Assembly (NCBI RefSeq): GCF_036924525.1 | Contig: NZ_JAZHRU010000001.1 | Coordinates: forward strand, 5,175,001-5,239,000 | Length of the DNA stretch: 64,000 nt | Direction of reading: 5' to 3' | From: Bradyrhizobium sp. AZCC 1719 | Lineage (GTDB): Bacteria; Pseudomonadota; Alphaproteobacteria; Rhizobiales; Xanthobacteraceae | Part shown: positions 46,426 to 56,164 of the stretch, in pieces | How positions within the stretch are numbered: the first letter of the stretch is position 1 | Layout: each line of letters begins with the position of its first letter | Position numbers and translations under genes: made by a program | Notes under the pieces: model-generated | The model's input: the letters and a program-made list of their open reading frames with translations, nothing else | What the model was told of the DNA's origin: nothing | Databases searched by the model: none

Positions 46426-47382
46426 TTAGGCGTAGGTAGCCACGTTTGCCATCGCCGTCATTTCATTGTGGTGGCCGCCGTCGGTGCCGCCACCGGCCAG
46501 CACGCCATCGTCTTCGATATCGAAGTGCGCGCCGCCGAGTTCGCCAACCTTCTCGTAGGCGCCATACACGGTTTGGGTAACGGCGATATCGCTCTGCTTC
46601 ACCAGGTTGCCGTAGACGGTGATGGTGCCGAGCAGATCCTCGTCATGCGCGCCGGCATTGCCCTGCTGGCTGATGACGGTGATCACGCTGTAGTCGTTCC
46701 TGCCGTCGCCGTTGCTGTCCTTGTGCTCGATCGACTTGACCTCGGCGGTGTGCGCCGAGATTTCGATTTTGTCGCCCTGGGCGCGGTTGAAGTCCCGGAT
46801 CACGTCATTGCCGAAGCCGTCGACCCAGTGATCATGCGTGGCGCCGTTCTCGCCGGTGACGCCGACCCAGTCGATGGTGCCGTCGTCGTTGACATGCTTG
46901 GCGACGATCTCGTCCTTGGCGTTCACCATGCCTTCGAAGCGGAAGGTGTCGCCGCCGGCGCCGCCGGTGAGGGTGTCGTTGACTGCCTTGAACGCCGCGG
47001 TTTCTTCCGCGAAGATCTGGGTCGTGCCGTCCTGGGCCGCGACCATCTCACCGGCGTCCGACCGGCTGAGCAACGTGTCGTTGCCGGTCCCGCCATTCAT
47101 CCGGTCGGCACCGAAGCCGCCGACGAGAAGGTCGGCGCCGGAGCCGCCCGAGAGATTGTCGTTGCCCGAGCCGCCCCACACCTTGTCGTCGCCGGAGCCG
47201 GCGTTGAGCGTGTCGTTACCGGCCATGCCGGCGACCGAGTCCGCCTTGGCACCGGAGTACAAGACGTTGTTGCCCGTCGTGCCGTTCAGATGATCATGGT
47301 CGGCGCTGCCGCCCGTAAACCGGGCTAAAAAATCATCGAGACGGCCGTCGTCGAAGAACCTGTTCAGATTGAAGCGTGCCAT
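46426..47382 (-). CDS. RTX calcium-binding repeat protein
   Basis: A 318-residue protein with nonapeptide RTX repeats at about residues 38-105 (AGNDTLNAGSGDD, GGSGNDNLSGGSGADLL, GGTGNDTLL) that should fold as a calcium beta-roll. A further GGAGGDTFRFEG block lies near 145, and the C-terminal part resembles the domain preceding type I secretion signals, with acidic and Ala-rich ends. It has no N-terminal signal peptide, as expected for type I secreted proteins. No ABC exporter or membrane fusion genes adjoin. It contains no recognisable protease, lipase or haemolysin domain. AGAGGT precedes the ATG. Confidence 0.88.
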   Translation of the reverse strand: MARFNLNRFFDDGRLDDFLARFTGGSADHDHLNGTTGNNVLYSGAKADSVAGMAGNDTLNAGSGDDKVWGGSGNDNLSGGSGADLLVGGFGADRMNGGTGNDTLLSRSDAGEMVAAQDGTTQIFAEETAAFKAVNDTLTGGAGGDTFRFEGMVNAKDEIVAKHVNDDGTIDWVGVTGENGATHDHWVDGFGNDVIRDFNRAQGDKIEISAHTAEVKSIEHKDSNGDGRNDYSVITVISQQGNAGAHDEDLLGTITVYGNLVKQSDIAVTQTVYGAYEKVGELGGAHFDIEDDGVLAGGGTDGGHHNEMTAMANVATYA

Positions 47383-48235
47383 TAGTCGAACCTCTTACTC
47401 AGAGGCCTCACGGACTAGAAACGACCACGGACTTTGGGAAAGCCTCGCGTGATGCGCGCGGGAAGGACGTGAGGCAGGATCCCTCACCCGCATCGAAGAA
47501 GAAACAGCAAAACGGGCCCGTGGCTGGACGTGTGCGCGGCGGATTTGCGCTGCGCAAGGGCAATATGGTGACGCGAAAGGCGCTCGTGCGCCGATCCTTT
47601 GGCACACGCCTCAATTCCAGCCAGCGATCAAAACATCTGCGACAAGTTGCGTACCGCGTTGTTCTCTCTCGCATATGAACGACAAGCGCCGACGATGCGC
47701 ATGTCGCGGGCCGCATCATTGCGTGACGAAAACTGGCGCAAAGAGTGCCGGCCGCACAAAAATGACGCGATCCCTTTCGAACGCCAGGCATGGCACAGGA
47801 TTGCAATTTTCGGCGTGCGCAATAGCGCAACCGGCGATAGGCGCCGTGGATATCGCGCAAGCTGCCTTGTCCGATTCGCGGCGAGGCCGGAGGCGGTCTG
47901 GACGCGTCGGCTATTCTCGCGTTGGACTTCTATTCGTCGTCGCCCTCAGGTTGTGACCGGTTGGAGCCTGGTTCCCTCGGACAAGGCCCTTCGACGGGTT
48001 CCGCAGACTTGATAAGCCAAAATAATGGTTGCCGCCGGGCCACGATTGTTGCGAGACTGCAACAACAAGGGAACATTTGGTTAACCGGCGCGCCCGCCTC
48101 TTGCTTGCGCCGCTATTTGGCCACACCCCTCCATGAAACCATTTCTTTCATAGCTGATTGGCCACAGCGGGCAAAGGCGACGGGAAATTGCTCCCGAGAC
48201 CGACCAGGAGATGGCTGGGAGAACAGGTTCCGCTG
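47383..48235. other. Long divergent gap without a gene
   Basis: 853 bp between the RTX gene and ilvD, which point away from each other. Frames of up to 150 residues exist on both strands but have Arg/Cys/Ser-rich composition unlike real genes, and no good ribosome sites. No known repeat family or attenuator was recognised. It must hold both promoters. Confidence 0.45.
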
Positions 48236-49975
48236 ATGGACGCCAAGACCGACATCAACAAGACCGACATCAAGAAGAGGTTACCGAGCCGTCACGTGAC
48301 GGAGGGGCCGGAGCGTGCCCCTCATCGGTCCTACCTCTACGCGATGGGGCTGACCACCCAGCAGATCCACCAGCCCTTCGTCGGCGTCGCGTCCTGCTGG
48401 AATGAAGCCGCACCCTGCAATATCTCGCTGATGCGCCAGGCGCAGGCGGTCAAGAAGGGCGTTGCGGCTGCCGGCGGCACCCCGCGCGAATTCTGCACCA
48501 TCACCGTGACCGATGGCATCGCCATGGGCCATGACGGCATGCGCTCGTCGCTGCCATCCAGGGAGTGCATCGCCGACTCGGTCGAACTGACCGTCCGCGG
48601 CCATGCTTATGACGCCCTCGTCGGGCTCGCCGGCTGCGACAAGTCGTTGCCGGGCATGATGATGGCGATGGTCCGGCTCAACGTGCCCTCGATCTTCATC
48701 TATGGCGGCTCGATTCTGCCGGGCAATTTCCGTGGCCAGCAGGTCACCGTGCAGGACATGTTCGAGGCGGTAGGCCGACACTCGGTCGGTGATATGTCGG
48801 ATGCCGATCTCGATGAAATCGAGCGGGTGGCTTGCCCCTCGGCCGGGGCGTGCGGCGCACAATTCACCGCCAACACCATGGCGACCGTGTCAGAGGCGAT
48901 TGGCCTGGCGTTGCCCTATTCGGCCGGCGCGCCGGCGCCTTACGAGATTCGCGACGCGTTTAGCGCCGCCGCCGGCGAGAAGATTCTGGAGCTGATCGCA
49001 GCCAACATCCGCCCGCGCGACATCGTCACCCGCCGCTCGCTGGAAAACGCCGCCGCCGTCGTTGCGGCCTCCGGCGGGTCGACCAATGCCGCGCTGCACC
49101 TGCCGGCGATCGCGCATGAATGCGGGATAAAATTTGACTTATTCGACGTCGCCGAAATCTTCAAAAAGACTCCTTATGTCGCGGATTTGAAGCCAGGGGG
49201 CCGTTATGTTGCCAAAGACATGTTCGAGGTTGGCGGCATTCCGCTTCTGATGAAGACGCTGCTCGACAATGGCCACCTGCACGGAGATTGCATTACCGTC
49301 ACGGGCCGTACGATCGCCGAAAACCTCAAGAGCGTGAAATGGAATCCGCACCAGGATGTGGTGCGGTCCGCCGACAACCCGATCACCGTCACGGGAGGCG
49401 TTGTCGGGTTGAAGGGTAATCTCGCGCCGGAGGGTGCGATCGTGAAGGTCGCGGGCATGTCGAAGTTGAAATTTACTGGTCCTGCCCGTTGCTTCGACCG
49501 CGAGGAAGACGCCTTCGAGTCGGTTCAGAAAAAGACCTACAAAGAGGGCGAGGTCATCGTGATCCGCTACGAGGGGCCGCGCGGCGGTCCCGGCATGCGG
49601 GAGATGCTCTCGACCACCGCGGCGCTGACCGGGCAGGGGATGGGCGGCAAGGTCGCCCTGATCACCGACGGCCGGTTCTCTGGCGCCACCCGCGGCTTCT
49701 GCATCGGCCATGTCGGACCGGAGGCGGCGGTGGGCGGCCCGATCGCCCTGTTGCAGAATGGTGACATTATCGAGATCGACGCCGAGGCCGGAACCCTTAA
49801 CGTAAAATTGACCGACGCCGAACTCGCCGAACGTAAAACCAAATGGCTGCCTCGACAGACTAACCATACGTCGGGTGCGCTGTGGAAATATGCCCAACAG
49901 GTTGGGCCGGCGGTGGATGGGGCTGTGACCCATCCTGGCGGTGCGCACGAGAAACAGTGTTATGCGGACATCTAG
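48236..49975 (+). CDS. ilvD: Dihydroxy-acid dehydratase
   Basis: A 579-residue IlvD that dehydrates 2,3-dihydroxy-acids to 2-oxo-acids in branched-chain amino acid synthesis. Iron-sulphur cluster cysteines are visible at Cys61 (AAPCNIS), Cys133 (AGCDKSLPG) and Cys205 ([13 protein letters not shown]); three cluster cysteines is the [2Fe-2S] or [4Fe-4S] IlvD pattern. The start at 48236 is the first ATG before the conserved SYLYAMGLT region. The last 14 bp overlap the exoR-like gene. Many Bradyrhizobium strains carry more than one ilvD-type gene, so this could be a sugar-acid dehydratase relative, but the sequence favours IlvD. Confidence 0.92.
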   Translation: MDAKTDINKTDIKKRLPSRHVTEGPERAPHRSYLYAMGLTTQQIHQPFVGVASCWNEAAPCNISLMRQAQAVKKGVAAAGGTPREFCTITVTDGIAMGHDGMRSSLPSRECIADSVELTVRGHAYDALVGLAGCDKSLPGMMMAMVRLNVPSIFIYGGSILPGNFRGQQVTVQDMFEAVGRHSVGDMSDADLDEIERVACPSAGACGAQFTANTMATVSEAIGLALPYSAGAPAPYEIRDAFSAAAGEKILELIAANIRPRDIVTRRSLENAAAVVAASGGSTNAALHLPAIAHECGIKFDLFDVAEIFKKTPYVADLKPGGRYVAKDMFEVGGIPLLMKTLLDNGHLHGDCITVTGRTIAENLKSVKWNPHQDVVRSADNPITVTGGVVGLKGNLAPEGAIVKVAGMSKLKFTGPARCFDREEDAFESVQKKTYKEGEVIVIRYEGPRGGPGMREMLSTTAALTGQGMGGKVALITDGRFSGATRGFCIGHVGPEAAVGGPIALLQNGDIIEIDAEAGTLNVKLTDAELAERKTKWLPRQTNHTSGALWKYAQQVGPAVDGAVTHPGGAHEKQCYADI

Positions 49976-50810
49976 GCGTATCATTCTTGCGTTGATGTTG
50001 GGGGCCACACCCGTGGCTGCTCCCGGATTCGCATTTGATGGCGCACCGGTGAAGCCGGACGCCACGCTCCCCATGATGAACCAGCCCGCTGCCGCGCAGG
50101 CCGTCACGGCGCAGGCGCTGAAGAAGGCTGCGCCCGCGGCTACCGCGGCGGCGACGGCGGTTAACGCACCCTCGCTGACTTCGCTGCAATACGCCGCCGA
50201 GGGTGGCCATCCCGTCGCGCAGTGGAAGCTGGGGCGGATGTATGCCGATGGTAATGGCGTCGTTCAGGACGATCTGCGCGCCTTTGAATATTTCAGCCGC
50301 ATCGCCAACGCGCATGCGGAGGACAGCCCGTCGGCACCGCAGGCGACGATCGTCGCCAACGCCTTCGTGGCGCTGGGGCGCTACTACCTCAACGGTATCC
50401 CGAACTCCAAGATCAAGCCCGACACCGAGCGCGCGCGGGAGATGTTCTCCTATGCTGCGTCTTATTTCGGCAATGCCGACGCGCAATACGATCTGGCGCG
50501 GCTCTACCTGAAGACGCCGGACGCCTCTCGGGATGATTTCCGCTACGGCGCGCGCTGGCTTGGTCTGGCTGCCCAGAAGGGCCAGCATCAGGCGCAGGCG
50601 ATGCTCGGCCAGATGCTGTTCAACGGCGACCGGCTGCCGCGGCAGGCCGCCCGCGGATTGATGTGGCTGACGCTGGCGCGCGATAACGCCGCGCCCGACG
50701 AGACCTGGATCCGCGAAAGCTACAACCGCGCGTTCGCCAAGGCCTCCGACGACGACCGCGCCACGGCCCTGCAGATGCTCGAGCACTGGGTGCAGGGCAA
50801 GCGGGACTGA
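49962..50810 (+). CDS. exoR: Periplasmic Sel1-repeat regulator, ExoR-like
   Basis: A 282-residue protein with a signal peptide (cleavage near residue 26, after PGFAFDG) and Sel1-type repeats: [19 protein letters not shown], a middle repeat with ARLYLK, and [35 protein letters not shown] and [14 protein letters not shown] are strongly like ExoR of Sinorhizobium, the periplasmic inhibitor of the ExoS sensor kinase that is removed by proteolysis at low pH. The ATG at 49962 lies inside the ilvD end, a 14-bp overlap. I infer a role in exopolysaccharide and envelope control. Confidence 0.82.
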   Translation: MRTSRRIILALMLGATPVAAPGFAFDGAPVKPDATLPMMNQPAAAQAVTAQALKKAAPAATAAATAVNAPSLTSLQYAAEGGHPVAQWKLGRMYADGNGVVQDDLRAFEYFSRIANAHAEDSPSAPQATIVANAFVALGRYYLNGIPNSKIKPDTERAREMFSYAASYFGNADAQYDLARLYLKTPDASRDDFRYGARWLGLAAQKGQHQAQAMLGQMLFNGDRLPRQAARGLMWLTLARDNAAPDETWIRESYNRAFAKASDDDRATALQMLEHWVQGKRD

Positions 50811-50822
50811 CGCCGCGCTGCC

Positions 50823-50914
50823 GTAGGGTGGGCAAAGGCGCGTTAGCGCCGTGCCCACCGTCTTTCCGCACAACGAATTGGAATGGTGGGCACGCTTCGC
50901 TTTGCCCACCCTAC
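50823..50914. repeat. Palindromic repeat B2
   Basis: GTAGGGTGGGCAAAG and CTTTGCCCACCCTAC are the outer inverted arms, as in copy B1 (17923-18015). The inner arms GCGCCGTGCCCACC and GGTGGGCACGC are also kept. It lies between convergent exoR and xthA and probably ends both transcripts. Confidence 0.85.
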
Positions 50915-50925
50915 GATTCTGTCGC

Positions 50926-51717
50926 TCAAGCCTTCTCCAGATCGAAATCCGCCCAGACCGGCACGTGGTCGGACGGCTTCTCCCAGGCGCGGACGTAGCT
51001 GTCGACGCCGACATCGATCAGGCGGTCGCTGGCCTGCGGCGACAGCAGGAGGTGGTCGATTCGAAGGCCCCAGTTCTTCTGCCAGGCGCCCGCCTGGTAG
51101 TCCCAGAAGGTGTAGAGGCCCGGTTCGTCGGTCACCGCGCGCAGCGCATCGGTCAGGCCGAGGCCAAGCAGGGACTGGAAGGCCTCGCGGGTTTGCGGCC
51201 GGAACAGCGCGTCGTTGCCCCAGGCGGCGGGGTTATAGACGTCGGCAGCAGCCGGAATGACGTTGAAGTCGCCTGCGAGGACCAGCGGTTCTTCTGCCTT
51301 AAGCCGCTCTTTCGAGTACTCAAGAAGCCGTGACATCCATTTGAGTTTATAGGGATATTTGTCCGTTTCCGGCGGGTTTCCGTTGGGCAGATAGAGGCAC
51401 GCTATCCGCATCACGCCGGTCTTCAGCGTTACCACGCCTTCGAGGAATCTGGCATGGGCGTCCTCGTCGTCGCCGGCCAGGCCCGATTTGGTCTCGTCGA
51501 ACGGCAGCTTCGACAGCAGGGCGACACCGTTGAAGGTCTTCTGGCCGTGGGTGACGACGTTATAGCCGAGCGACTCGAGCTCCAGCCGCGGGAACGCGCC
51601 GTCAACGCACTTGGTTTCCTGCAGACAGACGACGTCCGGCGAGCAGTCTTTTAGCCACGTCATGAGATGCTCGAGCCGCTGCCGGATCGAATTGACGTTC
51701 CAGGTTGCAACACGCAT
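50926..51717 (-). CDS. xthA: Exodeoxyribonuclease III
   Basis: A 263-residue ExoIII-family AP endonuclease that cuts at abasic sites and removes 3' blocks. Conserved blocks: ATWNVNSIRQRL at the start (metal ligand Asn), CLQETKC with the metal-binding Glu, LPNGNPPETDKYPYKLKWM, LAGDFNVIPAAADVYN with the catalytic Asp and Asn, and the C-terminal SDHVPVWADF. The ATG at 51717 is the correct start; upstream codons are not conserved-like. It is divergent from the RND efflux operon across a gap that contains a tandem repeat. Confidence 0.95.
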   Translation of the reverse strand: MRVATWNVNSIRQRLEHLMTWLKDCSPDVVCLQETKCVDGAFPRLELESLGYNVVTHGQKTFNGVALLSKLPFDETKSGLAGDDEDAHARFLEGVVTLKTGVMRIACLYLPNGNPPETDKYPYKLKWMSRLLEYSKERLKAEEPLVLAGDFNVIPAAADVYNPAAWGNDALFRPQTREAFQSLLGLGLTDALRAVTDEPGLYTFWDYQAGAWQKNWGLRIDHLLLSPQASDRLIDVGVDSYVRAWEKPSDHVPVWADFDLEKA

Positions 51718-51775
51718 GAATTCTGTCCGGATCGTAACTACACAATTTCCGCTGCAGTGGCATACCATGTGCAGC

Positions 51776-51831
51776 CGGGCTGTGATAACCGTTTAAGGAA
51801 TAACGGGCTGCGATAACCGTTTAAGGAATAA
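51776..51831. repeat. 28-bp tandem repeat in divergent gap
   Basis: Two adjacent 28-bp units start with CGGGCTGTGATAACC (51776-51803) and CGGGCTGCGATAACC (51804-51831), and both end in GTTTAAGGAATAA. They differ at one base. They lie between xthA and the RND adaptor gene, 70 bp before the latter's start. Confidence 0.85.
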
Positions 51832-51901
51832 GGCGCAAACATCGCCGTCAAGGGGCAGGAGTAAACCGTCCCGTCCGTTGTGACCGGCGAGCGTGAAAAT
51901 T

Positions 51902-53032
51902 ATGAAAAAGCGTACCTTGATACTTGTTACCGGCGCCATCGCCATTGCTACCGCGGCCGGCTTCATTACCCGCTCCTCATGGATGGGCGGCAGCAGCAAC
52001 GCTCAAGCCCCGCAGCGGCCGCGGACGGTTTCGGTCGAAATGGCAAAGGCGGAGCGCAAATCCGTCCCGGTCGATGTCGACGCCAATGGGACGGTGACGC
52101 CGATCTCCAGCGTGGCGCTGAAATCGCGGCTGGAAACCACCATCATCGCGGTGCATTTCGAGGATGGCGCCAAGGTCAACCAGGGCGACTTGCTGTTCAC
52201 GCTCGATAGCCGCCAGATCGACGCCCAGATCGAACAGGCCGAGGGCGTACTCGCCAGGGACCAGGCGCAGCTCGAGGGCGCGCAGCGTGACCTTCGCCGC
52301 TTCAACGATCTGGTCGCCAAGGGCGCGACCACGCAGGTCAACGTCGATAACGCCAGGACACAGTCCGATATCCTGACCGGTACCATCAAGGCCAATCAGG
52401 CTGCACTGGACAACCTGAAGGTCCAGAAAAGCTATACCATGATCCACGCGCCTATCTCGGGCAGGATCAGCGCGGCCAACGTGAAGGCCGGCAATTTCGT
52501 GCGCCCCGCCGATGCCACCCCGCTTGCGGTCATCAACCAGATGGCGCCGGTCTATGTGACATTTGCGGTACCACAGCGCGTGCTGGTCGATTTGCGGGAG
52601 TCGATGGCGAAAGGGATCTCCACCGTCACTGCGATGATCCCGGGCCATAAGCGTTCAGAGACCGGCAAGATCGCGATGGTCGAGAACACCGTGGACGCGA
52701 CCACCGGCATGGTCACCGTGCGCGGCATTATGGCCAACGAGAATGAGACGTTGTGGCCGGGCACGCTGGTCGCCACCAAGCTCGTCATCCGCAACGAAGA
52801 CGCAATCGTGGTGCCGACGGTCGCCGTGCAGCGCAGCCAGAGCGGCAATTTCGTCTTCGTGGTCAAGGACGGGGTCGCCAAGGTCCAGCCGGTCACGGTC
52901 GACCGCACCTCGCAGGGCATCTCGGTGATTTCGGAGGGGCTCGCCGGCGACGAGAACGTGGTGGTCGACGGGCAATTGCTGCTGTCTGACGGAACGCGGG
53001 TCGAGCCGCGGGCTAAAAAGGCCGGGGCGTAG
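51902..53032 (+). CDS. RND efflux periplasmic adaptor (MdtA-like)
   Basis: A 376-residue membrane fusion protein: N-terminal hydrophobic anchor at about 5-22, then the split biotinyl-lipoyl domain (VALKSRLETTIIAVHFEDGAK and PISGRISAANVKAGNFVRP), an alpha-hairpin between them and a C-terminal beta-barrel/membrane-proximal part. It connects the inner-membrane pump to an outer-membrane channel. The ATG at 51902 is the best start; a GTG lies three codons upstream. The permease gene starts 4 bp after its stop. No outer-membrane factor gene is nearby, so a shared TolC-type channel is implied. Confidence 0.92.
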   Translation: MKKRTLILVTGAIAIATAAGFITRSSWMGGSSNAQAPQRPRTVSVEMAKAERKSVPVDVDANGTVTPISSVALKSRLETTIIAVHFEDGAKVNQGDLLFTLDSRQIDAQIEQAEGVLARDQAQLEGAQRDLRRFNDLVAKGATTQVNVDNARTQSDILTGTIKANQAALDNLKVQKSYTMIHAPISGRISAANVKAGNFVRPADATPLAVINQMAPVYVTFAVPQRVLVDLRESMAKGISTVTAMIPGHKRSETGKIAMVENTVDATTGMVTVRGIMANENETLWPGTLVATKLVIRNEDAIVVPTVAVQRSQSGNFVFVVKDGVAKVQPVTVDRTSQGISVISEGLAGDENVVVDGQLLLSDGTRVEPRAKKAGA

Positions 53033-53035
53033 CCG

Positions 53036-56000
53036 ATGACCTTGTCCGAACTCTGCATCCGCCGGCCGGTCATGACGACGCTGATCACGGCGTCGATCAT
53101 CGCGTTCGGGATCTTCGGCTTTCGCCTGTTGCCGGTCTCGGCGCTGCCGCGGGTCGATTTCCCGACCATCGCCGTGACCGCAACCCTGCCGGGCGCGAGC
53201 GCGGACACCATGGCGTCCTCCGTTGCGGGCGTCATCGAGCGCCAGCTCTCGACGATCGCCGGCATCTCGTCGATGTCGTCGAACTCGTCGCAGGGCACCA
53301 GCACCATCACCATCCAGTTCGACCTCAACCGCAACATTGATGCCGCCGCGCTGGACGTGCAGACCGCGCTGACCATCGCGCAGCGCCGGTTGCCGCGTGA
53401 GATGATCATCCCGCCGAGTTTCCGCAAAGTGAATCCGGCCGATTTCCCGGTGCTGTTCGTGGTGCTCGGGTCGTCGACGCTGCCGCTGTCGGCGGTCAAC
53501 GAGTACGGCGAGATCACCATCGGCCAAACCCTGTCGCAGATACCCGGCGTCGCCCAGGTCAGCGTCTACGGCGCGCAGAAATTCGCCATTCGCGTCCAGG
53601 CCGACCCGGAAGCCGCCGCTGCGCGCGGGCTGTCGCTCGAGGACATTCGCAATGCGGTTTCGGCCGCCAATTCCTCGACCCCGGTCGGCACGCTGAATGG
53701 ACCGAAGCAGGACGTGGCGCTGCAGGCCTCGGGCCAGATGGATAAGGCGATGGACTATCGCCAGATCGTGGTGGCCTGGCGCAACGGCTCCCCGGTCAAG
53801 CTCGACGAGGTGGCGCGGATCTACGACAGCGTCGAGAACGAGCGGATCGCGAGCTGGCTGAACGGCGACCGTTCCATTGTGCTCGGCATCCAGAAGCAGC
53901 CGGACGCCAACACGGTGGCGGTGGTCGATTCCATCCTGGCCAAACTGCCGGTGCTGCGGGCGCAGATCCCGCCATCGGTCTCGATCAACGTGCTGATGGA
54001 CCGCTCGGTCTCGATCCGCCAGGCGGTGGCCGACGTCGAGGAAACGCTTTTGATCGCGATCGGGCTGGTGATCCTGGTGATCTTCCTGTTCCTGCGCTCG
54101 GCGTCCGCGACCTTCATTCCGGCGCTGGCGGTGCCGATTTCGCTGTTCGGCACCTGCGCGGTGATGTACGCGCTCGACTACTCCATCAACAACATGACGC
54201 TCTTGGCGCTGACGCTCTCGGTCGGTTTCGTGGTCGACGACGCCATCGTCATGCTGGAAAACATCGTCCGCCACATCGAGCACGGCATGCGGCCGTTCGA
54301 GGCGGCGCTGAAGGGCGCCCGCGAGATCGGCTTTACCATCATTTCGATCACCTTTTCGCTGATCGCGGTGTTCATTCCGGTGCTCCTGATGGGTGGCATC
54401 GTCGGCCGCGTATTCCGCGAATTTGCGGTGACGGTATCGGTCGCGATCATCGTGTCCGGATTCGTCTCGCTGACACTGACGCCGATGCTATGCGCGCGCG
54501 TGCTGCGGGCGCATGACGCGACCAAGCGGCCGAACATCGTGCTCCGCATCTTCGAGAGGATGTTCGAATCCTGGCTGCGCGCCTATGAATGGACGCTCGA
54601 TTGGGTGCTGGCCCGCAAATTCCTGATGCTGATGGTGACGCTGGCGACGCTGGGCGGCACCGTCTACCTCTACATGATCGTGCCGAAGGGCTTCTTCCCG
54701 CAGGAGGACACTGGCTTCCTGATCGGCGTGACCGAAGCCGCCACCGATACTTCCTTCGATGCGATGAAGGAGCGGCAGCAGGCGCTGGTGGACGTGCTGA
54801 AATCTGATCCGGCGATCGACTACATCAACTCCACCGTCGGCTCGGGCGGCCCCAATCCGACGGCGAATTATGGACGCCTGTTCATCGCCCTGAAGCCGAA
54901 AAAGGAGCGCGACAACCTCAACACGATCATCGGGCGGCTGCGAGCCAATGCGCGGCAGGTTCCGGGCATGCAGGCGTTCTTCCAGCCGATCCAGAACCTC
55001 AACATCGGCGGCCGGATTTCGAAGAGCCAGTATCAATACGTAATGCAGAGCGGCGACACCGACTCGCTGTACCGGCTGGCGCCGGAGATGCGCGAGAAGA
55101 TCGAGAAGCTGCCCGGCCTGCTCGACGTCACCACCGACCTCTACATCAAGAACCCGCAGATGACGGTCGATATCGACCGCGAAAAGGCGGCCGTCTACGG
55201 CGTCACCGTCGACCAGGTACGCAATCAGCTCTACAACGCCTATGGCTCGCGCCAAATCGGCACCATCTACATGCCGTCGAACGACTACCAAATCATCCTG
55301 GAGGTGCAGCCGCAGTTCCGCGTCGATCCGTCCGATCTCTCCAAGCTCTACATGAAGACCCAGAACAACCAGACCATCCCGCTGTCGGCGGTGGCAAAAC
55401 TGGTTCCGACCGTCGGTCCGCTGCAGATCAACCACCAGGCGCAGCAGCCGGCGGTGACGATCTCCTTCAACCTCGCGCCGGGCTATTCGCTAGGCTACGC
55501 GGTCGACGAGATCACCAAGCTGGAGCAGGCTTCGAATCTTCCGGCGACGATCGCTACCGGATTCTCCGGCACCGCGCAGGTGTTCCAGGATTCGCTGCGC
55601 GGGCAGGGCGTCCTGATCCTCGCCGCCGTGTTCGCCGCCTTCGTCATCCTCGGCATTCTCTACGAGAGCTTCATCCATCCGATCACCATCATCTCCGGCC
55701 TACCGTCGGCCGGTATCGGCGCGATCCTGACCCTGATGATGTTCGGGATGGAAATGTCCGTGATTGCGATGATCGGCATCGTGATGCTGGTCGGCATCGT
55801 CAAGAAGAACGCCATCATGATGGTCGACTTCGCCCTGGAGCGTCGCCGCGTGGGCTTAAGCGCCGAGCACGCGATCCGGGAAGCGGCGCTGTTGCGTTTC
55901 CGTCCGATTATGATGACGACGTTCGCCGCGATCTTCGGCACGCTGCCGATCGCGCTCGGTGCAGGTGCAGGCGCCGAGTTGCGGCAGCCGCTCGGCATCG

Positions 56001-56164
56001 CCGTGGTCGGCGGTCTCTGCCTGTCGCAACTGCTGACGCTCTACATCACGCCGGTCGTCTACATCTATCTCGACCGCATTGACCGTCGCCTGCGGCGCAA
56101 GCTCGAACCGCAACTGCAGGAAGCGGGCGAGGGCGAGCGGCCGCACGTGGTCGCCGCCGAATGA
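53036..56164 (+). CDS. RND multidrug efflux permease (MdtB/AcrB type)
   Basis: A 1042-residue proton-driven RND pump subunit with the usual twelve membrane helices and two large periplasmic loops. The helix-4 segment LLALTLSVGFVVDDAIVMLENIVRHIE contains the Asp-Asp proton-relay pair (VVDD). Other family marks: RRPVMTTLITASIIAFG at the N terminus, GVAQVSVYGAQ, ALDVQTAL and FPQEDTGFLIG. Sequence features favour the MdtB/MdtC or heavy-chain HAE1 branch, but the drug range cannot be told. It forms an operon with the adaptor (4 bp before) and the amidohydrolase (overlap after). Confidence 0.95.
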   Translation: MTLSELCIRRPVMTTLITASIIAFGIFGFRLLPVSALPRVDFPTIAVTATLPGASADTMASSVAGVIERQLSTIAGISSMSSNSSQGTSTITIQFDLNRNIDAAALDVQTALTIAQRRLPREMIIPPSFRKVNPADFPVLFVVLGSSTLPLSAVNEYGEITIGQTLSQIPGVAQVSVYGAQKFAIRVQADPEAAAARGLSLEDIRNAVSAANSSTPVGTLNGPKQDVALQASGQMDKAMDYRQIVVAWRNGSPVKLDEVARIYDSVENERIASWLNGDRSIVLGIQKQPDANTVAVVDSILAKLPVLRAQIPPSVSINVLMDRSVSIRQAVADVEETLLIAIGLVILVIFLFLRSASATFIPALAVPISLFGTCAVMYALDYSINNMTLLALTLSVGFVVDDAIVMLENIVRHIEHGMRPFEAALKGAREIGFTIISITFSLIAVFIPVLLMGGIVGRVFREFAVTVSVAIIVSGFVSLTLTPMLCARVLRAHDATKRPNIVLRIFERMFESWLRAYEWTLDWVLARKFLMLMVTLATLGGTVYLYMIVPKGFFPQEDTGFLIGVTEAATDTSFDAMKERQQALVDVLKSDPAIDYINSTVGSGGPNPTANYGRLFIALKPKKERDNLNTIIGRLRANARQVPGMQAFFQPIQNLNIGGRISKSQYQYVMQSGDTDSLYRLAPEMREKIEKLPGLLDVTTDLYIKNPQMTVDIDREKAAVYGVTVDQVRNQLYNAYGSRQIGTIYMPSNDYQIILEVQPQFRVDPSDLSKLYMKTQNNQTIPLSAVAKLVPTVGPLQINHQAQQPAVTISFNLAPGYSLGYAVDEITKLEQASNLPATIATGFSGTAQVFQDSLRGQGVLILAAVFAAFVILGILYESFIHPITIISGLPSAGIGAILTLMMFGMEMSVIAMIGIVMLVGIVKKNAIMMVDFALERRRVGLSAEHAIREAALLRFRPIMMTTFAAIFGTLPIALGAGAGAELRQPLGIAVVGGLCLSQLLTLYITPVVYIYLDRIDRRLRRKLEPQLQEAGEGERPHVVAAE

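Noticed and set aside
46102..47328. A 408-codon plus-strand frame opposite the RTX gene
   Set aside because: The minus-strand frame shows true RTX nonapeptides; the plus frame is its Val/Ala-rich complement.
47791..47805. TGGCAC followed by TTGCA, like a sigma-54 promoter
   Set aside because: The spacing is one base too short for the GG-N10-GC rule, and no gene starts at a suitable distance.
47599..48012. A 137-codon plus-strand frame in the RTX-ilvD gap
   Set aside because: Arg/Ser/Cys-rich composition, no ribosome site, no family resemblance.
52655..54283. A 542-codon minus-strand frame opposite the RND genes
   Set aside because: Low-complexity Arg/Asp/His composition; it spans two real genes on the other strand.
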